Shown: positions 24,602 through 33,900 of the stretch, piece by piece
How positions within the stretch are numbered: the first letter of the stretch is position 1
Layout: each line of letters begins with the position of its first letter
Source of the DNA: an uncultured Clostridia bacterium
GTDB lineage: Bacteria; Bacillota; Clostridia; Oscillospirales; Acutalibacteraceae
Direction: 5' to 3'
NCBI GenBank assembly: GCA_946186245.1
Contig: CAMHMN010000001.1
Coordinates: 62,001-126,000 of the forward strand
Length of the DNA stretch: 64,000 bases
Notes under the pieces: generated by a model
What the model was told of the DNA's origin: nothing
Database searches by the model: none
The model's input: the letters and a program-made list of their open reading frames with translations, nothing else
Position numbers and translations under genes: made by a program

Positions 24602-25543
24602 ATGTCAGAAATTATCGAAAACAACACCCCAACCCCGCATATCGACGCAGTCCCGGAGGATTTTGCCCGCACGGTGCTCATGCCGGGCGATCCTCTGAGA
24701 GCGAAATTCATCGCCGAAACGTATCTTGAAGACGCCGTGCTGGTGAATAACGTCCGCGGCATTCAAGGCTACACCGGAACCTACAAGGGAACACGCGTTT
24801 CGGTCATGGCAAGCGGAATGGGAATGCCGTCCATCGGCATTTACAGTTATGAGCTGTTTAATTACTTCGGCGTGGACAATATCATCCGGGTAGGAACCGC
24901 TGGAGGCATCAGTGAGGATGTCAATGTGCGGGATATCGTCATTGCCATGGGAGCCTGTACCAATTCCAATTATGCTGCGCAGTACGGACTTCCCGGAACA
25001 TTTGCCCCGATAGCAAGCTACCCCCTTCTCCGCACAGCCATCCGGAAGGCGCAGGAGCAGGGAGCAGCATTCCATGTCGGCAATTGCCTTTCCTCCGATA
25101 CATTTTACAGCGACGACACGACCGCCACGGAAAAATGGTCGAAGATGGGCGTTCTCTGTGTCGAAATGGAAGCGGCTGCGCTCTACATGAACGCCGCAAG
25201 GTCAGGCAAGAATGCCCTGGGAATCTTTACGGTTTCCGACCATATTGTGACCGGGGAAGCCACATCTTCCGAGGAACGTCAGACCTCCTTCACCCAGATG
25301 ATGGAAATAGCCCTTGAAACGGCGGTTGCGTTGTCAGAAAATGAAGATGAGACAGAAGAACCTGTCTCCCCGGATACTCCGGTTCTCGTTCTGCCCAAAA
25401 GAAATCTGAAGGCGAGTGTGGAGAGGAAGACCCGCAGAGGCAAACGCTGCCAGCCCAGACGCAAGGTGAACCGGAAAGTCATTCATTGCACCGCGCGCAG
25501 AAGCACAGCCGATTGCTACGCCACAGAAGAAGAATTGATCTGA
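24602..25543 (+). CDS. deoD: Purine-nucleoside phosphorylase (DeoD type) with basic C-terminal tail
   Basis: This 313-residue protein has a DeoD core in residues 1-245: MPGDPLRAKFIAE (phosphate site), GMGMPSIGIYSYEL, RVGTAGGI, VEMEAAALY and the catalytic Asp in VSDHI. The usual length is about 235. The extra 70 residues are first acidic (ENEDETEEPVSPD), then very basic (KRNLKASVERKTRRGKRCQPRRKVNRK), ending in CYATEEELI. The core cleaves purine (deoxy)nucleosides with phosphate. The tail has no known counterpart to me. AAAGGAG precedes the ATG. Confidence 0.93.
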   Translation: MSEIIENNTPTPHIDAVPEDFARTVLMPGDPLRAKFIAETYLEDAVLVNNVRGIQGYTGTYKGTRVSVMASGMGMPSIGIYSYELFNYFGVDNIIRVGTAGGISEDVNVRDIVIAMGACTNSNYAAQYGLPGTFAPIASYPLLRTAIRKAQEQGAAFHVGNCLSSDTFYSDDTTATEKWSKMGVLCVEMEAAALYMNAARSGKNALGIFTVSDHIVTGEATSSEERQTSFTQMMEIALETAVALSENEDETEEPVSPDTPVLVLPKRNLKASVERKTRRGKRCQPRRKVNRKVIHCTARRSTADCYATEEELI

Positions 25544-25582
25544 CGGGGGATATTTCAAACCACATACGAAGGAGGGTGGCAT

Positions 25583-27148
25583 ATGCAAAAGTCACACTTC
25601 AAGCGGGTATTCCTGATTGTACTGGACAGTCTTGGAGCAGGCGAATTGCCGGACGCGGCTGCTTTCGGGGATAAAGGCGCGCATACCCTGCGATCGCTCT
25701 CCCGATCCGGCAGGCTCTATATTCCCAACCTGCGCAGGCTGGGAATCGGCAATATCGAAGGACTGGGATTTCTCGGCACCGATGACAGGCAGGAAGGGGC
25801 ATGCTGCAAGCTGGGCGAACGCTCCAACGGCAAGGATTCCACGATCGGCCACTGGGAAATGTCAGGCGTCATTTCGCCCTGTCCGCTGCCGACGTTCCCG
25901 GATGGCTTTCCGCAGGAGATACTGGATGAATTCAGCAGAATCACCGGTCGCGGCGTGCTTTGCAACAAGCCCTATTCCGGCACGCAGGTGATAGCGGATT
26001 ACGGGGAAGAACATATGCGCACCGGCGATCTCATCGTATACACTTCCGCAGACAGCGTGTTTCAGATCGCGGCACATGAAGACGTCGTCCCACTGGATGA
26101 ACTGTATCGGTACTGCGAAGCCGCGCGGAAAATGCTCCGCGGTCAATACGGGGTCGGAAGGGTGATTGCCCGTCCGTTCATCGGGCAGCCCGGAGGGTTC
26201 ACCCGTTCCGCGCACCGCCACGATTATTCCGTTGAACCTCCCTCCCGGACAGTGCTTGATGCGCTGAAGGAGGCGGGGCGCGACGTGATTTCGGTCGGCA
26301 AGATCAAGGACCTCTTCGCAGGCCGGGGACTCACCGAAACACATCCCACGTCGGGAAATGCCGAGGGAATGGCCGTGACCGCTTCGCTGGCGGAGAAGGA
26401 CTTCAACGGGCTGTGCTTTGTCAATCTCGTGGATTTCGACATGCTCTACGGTCACAGGCAGGATGCGGAGGGCTACGCGAATGCCCTTTCGGCATTTGAT
26501 GAATGGCTGGGAGGCTTCCTCGGTCAACTGCGGGAAGAGGATCTGCTGCTCATTACAGCCGACCACGGATGTGATCCTTCCGACAGCAGCACCGACCACA
26601 CGCGGGAATACATTCCGCTGCTGGCTTACGGCAGGAGGATTCTCCCGTTGAATCTTGGCGTGAGAAGCACGTTTGCCGACATTGCCGCCACGGTCGCGGG
26701 GGCGCTGGATGTGGAATATCCCTGCCCCGGAAGCAGTCTGCTTGGGGAATTGACTGATCTCCGCACCCATCTCAGGGCAAGAGCCGTCGATGCGATGCAT
26801 TGTTCCTATAGCCCCTATTCGGGATTTCGGGTAGGCGCGGCGCTGCTTTGTGAAGGCGGCAGGATTTACACGGGCTGCAATATAGAGAATTCCGCCTATT
26901 CTCCCACAATCTGCGCCGAACGAACCGCCTTTGCCAAGGCGGTGAGCGAAGGGGAGAGGAATTTCCGCATGATCGCCATTGCCGGCGGCAAGGAGGGTGT
27001 GATGCAGGCGATCTGTCCGCCCTGCGGCGTTTGCCGGCAGGTGATGAGGGAATTCTGCGAGTCGGATTTTGAAATCATTCTCGTCAGTCCGGACGGGTAT
27101 GAATGTCACACATTGGCCGAACTGCTGCCGCTGGGCTTTTCCCTTTGA
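25583..27148 (+). CDS. deoB-cdd: Phosphopentomutase fused to cytidine deaminase
   Basis: This single 521-residue frame encodes two salvage enzymes. Residues 1 to about 390 are DeoB: VLDSLGAGELPDA (metal Asp), GKDSTIGHWEM (phosphorylated Thr), TADHGCDPS and STDHTREY (metal ligands). Residues about 394-521 are a homotetrameric-type cytidine deaminase: YSPYSGFRVGAAL, TGCNIENSAYSPTICAERTAF (Cys ligand and catalytic Glu), and PPCGVCRQVM (two Cys ligands). DeoB moves phosphate from C1 to C5 of (deoxy)ribose; Cdd deaminates (deoxy)cytidine. All motifs of both halves look intact, and there is almost no linker. GGAGG precedes the ATG by about 6 bases. Confidence 0.93.
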   Translation: MQKSHFKRVFLIVLDSLGAGELPDAAAFGDKGAHTLRSLSRSGRLYIPNLRRLGIGNIEGLGFLGTDDRQEGACCKLGERSNGKDSTIGHWEMSGVISPCPLPTFPDGFPQEILDEFSRITGRGVLCNKPYSGTQVIADYGEEHMRTGDLIVYTSADSVFQIAAHEDVVPLDELYRYCEAARKMLRGQYGVGRVIARPFIGQPGGFTRSAHRHDYSVEPPSRTVLDALKEAGRDVISVGKIKDLFAGRGLTETHPTSGNAEGMAVTASLAEKDFNGLCFVNLVDFDMLYGHRQDAEGYANALSAFDEWLGGFLGQLREEDLLLITADHGCDPSDSSTDHTREYIPLLAYGRRILPLNLGVRSTFADIAATVAGALDVEYPCPGSSLLGELTDLRTHLRARAVDAMHCSYSPYSGFRVGAALLCEGGRIYTGCNIENSAYSPTICAERTAFAKAVSEGERNFRMIAIAGGKEGVMQAICPPCGVCRQVMREFCESDFEIILVSPDGYECHTLAELLPLGFSL

Positions 27149-27167
27149 AATGATAGATGCATATCAA

Positions 27168-27203
27168 AAACGCTGTGCCGTTCATTGCAACGGCACAGCG
27201 TTT
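27168..27203. terminator. Bidirectional terminator
   Basis: AAACGCTGTGCCGTT (27168-27182) and AACGGCACAGCGTTT (27189-27203) form a perfect 15-bp stem with a 6-base loop. It is flanked by A on the left and T on the right, between deoB-cdd and the convergent HAD gene. Confidence 0.88.
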
Positions 27204-27210
27204 CCTGTTA

Positions 27211-27834
27211 TCATAGTTTTCCGCAAAGCTCACGCAGGCTGCTGACCGTGTCGTCCGGGAATTCCTCCGGGCAGGCGGGAACGGCAAAACGCCCGAAGCC
27301 CCGCATGATCCGGACGGTGGTCATTCCCAGCCGTTTGGCGGGAGCGATGTCGTTGTCAAGGCGGTCGCCGATCATGACGGCCTGACCGGGTTTGCACTGC
27401 GCACGGCTGAGCGCCAGCCGGAATATTTGCGGGTCAGGCTTCGCGATACCTTCTTCCGCGGAAGCGACAACTACGTCAAAGTATCTGTCAATACCGAATG
27501 AACGAAGGCGTTCGGATGTCCCGGGCAGCTGATTGGCGATGATCCCGAGAGAATACTTCTCATGCAGCTCTGCAAGGCTGCAGGCGGTGTCGGGATAGAG
27601 AATTTCGCATTCGCTTTTCCATACCGGCAGCGAAAAACCGTATTTCTTCGCGGCGAGGAAGTCGCCCTTTTTGCCTTGTTTGTAAAAGAACATCATTTCC
27701 TCGAAAAATTTATCGTAACTCACATTGGTTCCGCTGATCATGGACAGCACTCTCTGACGGTAGCATTCCGATTCGTCAATCAGCGTTGAGCCGAGGTCGA
27801 AGAACAGCCACTTGATTTCCAGTGCATTTTTCAT
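27211..27834 (-). CDS. HAD-family hydrolase
   Basis: This 207-residue protein has HAD motif I as DLGSTL (the nucleophile Asp is kept; the usual second Asp is replaced by Ser, or read as D-x-G-S-T), motif II near GIIANQ, a Lys in GIAKPDP and motif III/IV GDRLDNDI. It resembles small-molecule phosphatases or beta-phosphoglucomutase-like enzymes, with substrate unknown. I use the ATG at 27834 because radA ends with TGA one base before it. The upstream in-frame ATG at 27855 would overlap radA more deeply without a ribosome binding site. Confidence 0.82.
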   Translation of the reverse strand: MKNALEIKWLFFDLGSTLIDESECYRQRVLSMISGTNVSYDKFFEEMMFFYKQGKKGDFLAAKKYGFSLPVWKSECEILYPDTACSLAELHEKYSLGIIANQLPGTSERLRSFGIDRYFDVVVASAEEGIAKPDPQIFRLALSRAQCKPGQAVMIGDRLDNDIAPAKRLGMTTVRIMRGFGRFAVPACPEEFPDDTVSSLRELCGKL

Positions 27835-27835
27835 T

Positions 27836-29236
27836 TCATTCTTTGGCCAGAGCATTCACCGCGTCGCGCACGGTCCTGACTCCGAAGAGCCTGATTCCGT
27901 ATTCCTGCGGCGGCAGGGTGAGCGATTTCAGATTGTGATAGGGGAGAATGCACCGCCGGAATCCCAGCCTTGCGGCTTCCCTGATGCGGGCTTCCGCGTG
28001 ATTGACGGCCCGAAGCTCGCCGGCCAGTCCTATTTCACCGAAGGCAATGATGTCTTCCCCCACGCAGAGGTCTTTCAGACTGCTGACCAGAGCAATCGCC
28101 ACCGCGAGATCGGCGGCAGGCTCGTACAGCTTCAGTCCCCCGACGACGTTGATGTAGGTGTCCATGTTGGCGAAGAAGTAGCCTGCGCGTTTTTCCAGCA
28201 CGGCAATGATCAGATTCATGCGGCTGATATCAAAGCCGGTGGCCATCCGCCTGGGATTGCCGAAGCCGGAAGAAGCGGCGAGTCCCTGCACCTCGGCGAG
28301 AATGGGACGGGTGCCCTCCATGGTGCAGGCCACGCAGGTGCCGGACACATTGACCGGCCTGCCGGAAAGCAGCATCATGGACGGATTCTCCACTTCGTGC
28401 AGGCCGTTGTCCTGCATGTCGAAAACGCCGATCTCGTTGGTGGAACCGTAACGGTTCTTGACAGCGCGGAGAATTCTGTAGGAAAGGTGCCGGTCGCCTT
28501 CAAGATAAAGCACCGCGTCCACCACATGTTCCAGTACCTTCGGACCGGCGATCGCGCCGTCCTTGTTGACATGTCCTACGAGAATGGTGGGAATTTCCAG
28601 CGACTTGATGCAGCGCATGATCGCGCCGGTGCATTCCCGAACCTGCACAATGCTGCCGGGGGAGGAGCTCAGATCGCTGAGCGCCATGGTCTGAATGGAG
28701 TCGATCATCACGATATCGGGCTTCATGACCCGGATGTTCTCAATGACCCGTTCCGCGTCGGTTTCGGCCAGCACATAGAGATTCTCCGTGTTGACGCCCA
28801 GGCGCATGGCACGCAGCTTGAGCTGTCTGCGCGATTCCTCGCCCGAAACATACAGAATCTTCATGGTGCGTCCCATATACTCGCAGATTTGCAGCAGGAT
28901 GGTGGATTTACCTATGCCGGGATCGCCGCCGAGCAGCGAGAGCGAACCCTTGACGATGCCGCCGCCGAGAACGCGGTCAAGTTCGCCCATGCCGGTGCTG
29001 TAGCGCGGTTCGTCGGCGGTGCTGATTTCCCTGATCGGCGTAGGAAGGTCGGAGGCTGCCAGCGAAACCCGCTGCACCTGCCCTCTTGATGCCCGGATGG
29101 AGGAAGCGGCAGGCGCTGCCTCACGCACCTGTTCTTCCAATGTATTCCACTCCCCGCAGGAAGGGCATTTGCCGTACCAGCGGGCCGATTCGTAGCCGCA
29201 TTCGCTGCAGACATAAACGCTTTTGGATTTAGCCAT
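27836..29236 (-). CDS. radA: DNA repair protein RadA (Sms)
   Basis: This 466-residue protein has an N-terminal zinc finger (CSECGY...CPSCGEW), a RecA-like ATPase with Walker A GGDPGIGKSTILLQ, the RadA-specific KNRYGSTNEIG motif (usually KNRFG) and a C-terminal Lon-like domain with PAADLAVAIAL. It promotes branch migration in recombination. The start is the ATG at 29236, with AGGAG 9 bases upstream. It is followed at one base by the HAD gene. Confidence 0.95.
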   Translation of the reverse strand: MAKSKSVYVCSECGYESARWYGKCPSCGEWNTLEEQVREAAPAASSIRASRGQVQRVSLAASDLPTPIREISTADEPRYSTGMGELDRVLGGGIVKGSLSLLGGDPGIGKSTILLQICEYMGRTMKILYVSGEESRRQLKLRAMRLGVNTENLYVLAETDAERVIENIRVMKPDIVMIDSIQTMALSDLSSSPGSIVQVRECTGAIMRCIKSLEIPTILVGHVNKDGAIAGPKVLEHVVDAVLYLEGDRHLSYRILRAVKNRYGSTNEIGVFDMQDNGLHEVENPSMMLLSGRPVNVSGTCVACTMEGTRPILAEVQGLAASSGFGNPRRMATGFDISRMNLIIAVLEKRAGYFFANMDTYINVVGGLKLYEPAADLAVAIALVSSLKDLCVGEDIIAFGEIGLAGELRAVNHAEARIREAARLGFRRCILPYHNLKSLTLPPQEYGIRLFGVRTVRDAVNALAKE

Positions 29237-29304
29237 GACTGTATTCGCTCCTGTCATAAAGAACAGCAGACAGAATGACTCCCGTCTGCCGTGAAAGTGA
29301 AAAA

Positions 29305-30624
29305 TTATTGATAAACGATATTGTCCCAGGTGGGGTACTCTTTTACCTTGCGCCAATTCTTGAAGGCTTCGCGTATTTTGGTATTTCTAGCGTTGGCAGT
29401 GGTTCGCCAGCCGCTGTGTACGCAGTTGGGCGCGGTGTAATTGTATTCGCAGCCTTCGGGAATGCCCTTTCTCAGCTCGGAAATTTCATCCGAGTCAAGG
29501 CTGCAGTGGGAAATATACAGGCGTTTTAGCTTTTGGCAGCCTGTCAGCACGGTGGGATTCTCCATTCTTCCGTTGTAGCAAAGGTTGAGGTCTTCCAGAT
29601 TGGGCAGTTCCAGCAGGGGAGAAACGTCCCTGATCCTGTTCTGGAAAAGCTCGATATAAACCAGCTCCTTCAGCTCAGCGAGAGGAGAAATATCCGAGAT
29701 CTGGTTGTCGGCCAGGATAAGGGTGTGCAGCTTTTTGAGATTGCTGATTTCGCTGATGTCGGTGATGGCCATATGCCCCAGATCCAGCGCCCTCAGCTCG
29801 GTGCAGTATCTGAATAGAGGCTGGAAGGATTTCGAAGTAGCGGATCGGTTTGCATTGATCGCCAGGGTAGAAAAAACCTGAATATCGGTTCTCACTCTGT
29901 AATTGAGAAAAGAGATTTTCCATACGAATTTGATATCGGGATATTCCTCTCGCAATCCCTGCATGATTTCGTTGCGCAGACCGCAGTCGCACATTTCGAT
30001 GGTTCTGACGTTGGGGAAAAGCTCGATCGCCAGGCAGAGCTGATCGGGGGATTGAATGGGGATTTCATTGAGATCGAGCAGCTCGGTGGTGCGGTCAATT
30101 TTTACCCCGTAGATGGAAGAGCTGCAATTGATATCAACGTCCGGGTTGTTTTCGGAAACGGCGGTGAGCAGGGTCGCCAGGTTTTCATTGATTTCGGTGT
30201 CATGGACGGTCAGCTTCTGTAATGCGGAAAAGTATTCGATATTGTGGGCGTCCTGATCGCAGACAGGGCCTGAAAGGGTCAATTCCTCCGAATGGCTTGA
30301 AAAGCTGCCGATGCTGAGAGGAACAGACCAGATGATATCGACCTCCGGAGCAACCTGGAAACGTATCTTTTCATAATCTTCGGTAGAAAGGCTTAGTGCC
30401 GTCACGTCCAGTGTTTTAAGGTTTTTCAGCTGGGCAAAGGCGGAATAATCATCCGTCTGATAATCCGAAAGAACGATGCTTTCCGTGTCAGGAGGATATT
30501 TTGTGCCGGAAATGGTAACGGAAGAATCGAACCATCCGGAACACCCTGTCGCCGTGAAAATGAGAATGAATGCGGCAGACGAAAGCAAGGTTTTCATTAT
30601 GTGTGAGAAAATGCGGTGTGACAA
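29305..30624 (-). CDS. Leucine-rich-repeat lipoprotein
   Basis: This 439-residue protein has a lipoprotein signal ending in FTATGC and leucine-rich repeats in several blocks. The clearest are ALDLGHMAITDISEISNLKKLHTLILADNQISDISPLAELKEL-type units of about 22 residues around residues 270-380, which resemble internalin-type LRRs. It is probably a surface-anchored binding protein with unknown partner. The start is placed at TTG 30624, 7 bases after GGGGAG (30632-30637). A later ATG at 30597 also gives a full signal peptide but lacks a ribosome binding site. Confidence 0.78.
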   Translation of the reverse strand: MSHRIFSHIMKTLLSSAAFILIFTATGCSGWFDSSVTISGTKYPPDTESIVLSDYQTDDYSAFAQLKNLKTLDVTALSLSTEDYEKIRFQVAPEVDIIWSVPLSIGSFSSHSEELTLSGPVCDQDAHNIEYFSALQKLTVHDTEINENLATLLTAVSENNPDVDINCSSSIYGVKIDRTTELLDLNEIPIQSPDQLCLAIELFPNVRTIEMCDCGLRNEIMQGLREEYPDIKFVWKISFLNYRVRTDIQVFSTLAINANRSATSKSFQPLFRYCTELRALDLGHMAITDISEISNLKKLHTLILADNQISDISPLAELKELVYIELFQNRIRDVSPLLELPNLEDLNLCYNGRMENPTVLTGCQKLKRLYISHCSLDSDEISELRKGIPEGCEYNYTAPNCVHSGWRTTANARNTKIREAFKNWRKVKEYPTWDNIVYQ

Positions 30625-30836
30625 TTGCAAGCTCCCCTTTTGGTTCAGTGTGTTTATTATAGCATAACAGTTTCAGGAAATCAATTGCCTGTCCGTCGTT
30701 TGAAGAATAATATTTTGCCGGGAAGACGGAACCACGAATGGGCTTGTTTTTCTCCTGAAAAGTGAAATGTGGAAAAATAATAGCAGATTTCTTTGTTTTT
30801 TTTCAGAATTCACTTTAATTCTTGGAAAAAGTATGA

Positions 30837-30842
30837 TATAAT
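30837..30842 (+). promoter_or_regulatory. Extended -10 promoter for the giant surface protein
   Basis: TGATATAAT (30834-30842) is an extended -10. The -35 position (30814-30819, TTTAAT) is weak. The leader from about 30849 to 30909 is AT-rich. Confidence 0.5.
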
Positions 30843-30909
30843 AAACACATATTCAACACATTTATTCTTCAATTGTCATTTTTTTGTTGTTAATTTGGAG
30901 GTTGCGGTT

Positions 30910-33900
30910 ATGAAAACTGGAAGCATGATCCGATCAGGCAAAAGGACTACTGTGATTATGACAGCCGTGCTCGGGGCGGTGATCACTCTCTTTGCAAGCG
31001 GCTATCTAGCCATGCGTGCCTTTGCGGCGACCGATACGTATATCATTCACTACGAACTAAACGGAGGCAATGCGTTTTCGGGGACGGATGTACTGATTGA
31101 CGGGAACGGAAAGTATTATTCGTCCAAAACCACCCGGAATTGTGTGAGTGCCAAACCGACCACCGCCGAGAGACGTGCCTTTTATCGGTGGCGTGCGACG
31201 GCTTCGGACGGAACGACAAAGGACTTTTCGTCCGGTGCTCAGATCGACGCCGAGTTTTTCAGTCAAAAATCCACGTCGGAGGACGGTTCCGTATATGAAG
31301 CCACCCTCAAGGCCGTATGGTATAAGCCCTACCGGCTGACCTCTCATTATATCAATAAAAACGGCGAGCAAAAAATCTGGTATGATGATGACAAATTGTA
31401 CGATCCGGATGACACGGAAAGTGTTGTCAAGGTCCGGTCGAATCTGGATAACAGCAAATATGACAAGGAAGCCTATTCCTTTGTGGGATGGACGAAGGAC
31501 AGCGCCGACAACGGCGGAAAGCACATATCCTATGCCGAGTACATCGCTTATAACGGTCTGGTGGAAAACGGCGAGGTGCCGGTAACGGATTTCGCTGACA
31601 GCACATGGGACGAAACCAGCCGCACCTTTAAAATCGACCTCTACGCGGTGTTTGTGGAAAATATTACTGTCACCTATAAGGATCCGATCAACGGAAAAAC
31701 CGCTTCCCTTCAGGAAAATCCTATCAAATTCACGCTGCTCAGCAAGGATAATTACATTAAAAACGTAGGTGAGGAGTCTGCCGCGAGAAAAGGCCAGATG
31801 CTTTACTATTTTGCCGGATACAATACAAGCGGCGGCTTCAGCGGCGACAGGATCAATGTGAGCACTTCTGTAACTGATGTGCACGAAAATACTACTTATT
31901 ACGCCCGTTGGTATTATGATGCGGTTCCGAAATTTTATCTGAACCGCACGCCTACCGATACCACTCTTTACTCCTTCGGACGCATCAGGGATATACCGGT
32001 GGATGACCCGACAAGTTATGACATGACGGGTCTGGTGCCGGATACAACCAATCCAGGATATATTTTCAAAGGATGGTCAAAAACCCGCAACGGAGCTATT
32101 CTGACCCATATGCCGGCTGACTACCTGCATCCCGCTTCAGACGGAAGTTCGTACACCGCGGATTTCTACGCGATCTGGGAAACGAGAAGCTTCTTGATGG
32201 AATTCGATCTCAACCCTTTGGATAAATTCGGCAACGCGGTTCCCTTTGAGGATATCAGCTGGAACGGCCCTGCCACCGCCGATTTCTCAGCCCCCGCCAA
32301 TTACTCCGAAACCAAAACGTATGCCGAAATCGAAGCCGACGGCGGCTATACCCTGCCGGATCCCAAGGCACTCGGATATACGTTTACCGGATGGAAGCAG
32401 ATGACCTACAAACAGGACGGCACGTCCACCGCTCCGATCAACCGTGACGGCGGTCAGAAGCTGCCTACTTCGACATTCAACGCTTCATCCAATCCTCCCG
32501 TACGCTTTACCTTCACTGCCGATTACTGGACAAAGAAAATGGAAATGCTGGTGGTTCCTAACGCCGACGACGGCAGCGAAACCATCAAGCAGCCTTCGGG
32601 ATGGCTGTCCCAGACCAGTGCGGATCAGGAATTCGTGACGTTCTATCTCGGAACAAGGCCTACGAGAGAAGGCTATACCTTCTACGGATGGAGCACTTCC
32701 AGATCGGTGAACGATATGTTCTGCGGCAATACGGCAGACGTCAAGGTGCCGATCGAGCTCTTTACCGAAAAGCTGGAAGGACGTTTCCGCGTGACCGTCT
32801 ACCCTCTGTGGAAAACCAACATCACAATCACCTATGACGCCAACGGAGGCGAAGTAGGAGATGATCCTTCTGTGACCACCGCACAGCAGACCGCCAACAA
32901 TGTCGATCCCATTACCCTGCGCAATTACTATACGGCTCCCAGATTCACTTACGGTGAGAATAAGTTTGTGGAATGGAATACAAAGGCGGACGGCTCCGGT
33001 GAATCATATGAAAGCGCGCAGCAGAATGTCTATTTCACCGAGAATGTCACGCTCTACGCCGTGTGGAACCGCAAGTATGAGCTGTCCTACAAGCAAAATA
33101 CGGAGGACGCCACCGGCAGTTCGACTTTCAAGTATTCCGACACCGTGTGGAACAGGCTGCTCCGGCATGATGTGGATTCCTTTACCATGCAGACATGGGA
33201 ACCTAAACGGGTGGGTTATACCCTCAAGGGCTGGAGTCTCAGCGACGACAACGATGTGAGCAAGGTCTTCGCGGACAATAAGATTCCCTTCAATCAGTTC
33301 AGCTGCAGGGCAGAGGACGAAGGCAGAGACGATGAGAAAATCTATTATGCCACCGTCTACGCCGTGTGGGAACCCAATCAGTATGAACTGACGGTGGATA
33401 AGAACCTTCCCGACGCGGAGCAGCTGGCCGTGGCCAACATTCCGGAGGGCGGGCGATACAATCACGATGAGGTCAGGGACGGACTGACATTCTATGCTCC
33501 GACCGCACGGGCCCATAGGCTGACTGCCGTAAAGCTGTTTGATTCCGAAACAGGCGAAGAGGTTGCCAACAGCCTGAGTGTCAGCGGTACCCCCGGAAAG
33601 TATACGATTACAAGCAACTACTTTGTGCATCATCCCAAGCTGAAACTCAAGTTCGAATGGGAAAAGCTCTACCGCATCATTTACATAGGCAATCTGCCGT
33701 CCGACGTGACGTCAATCGCGAACGGGAAAATTCCGGATGACACTGTTTTTAAGGAAAAGAGCGACGGCACCGCGACCGGCAATATCAGCAGCATCGGCAA
33801 TCCGAATTATACCGACGATGACGCTTCCGGGAGAGCATATTATTTCAAGGGCTGGAGCGACACGTCCGACAATAATTTCACGTCTGGCGTCAGGACAGGG

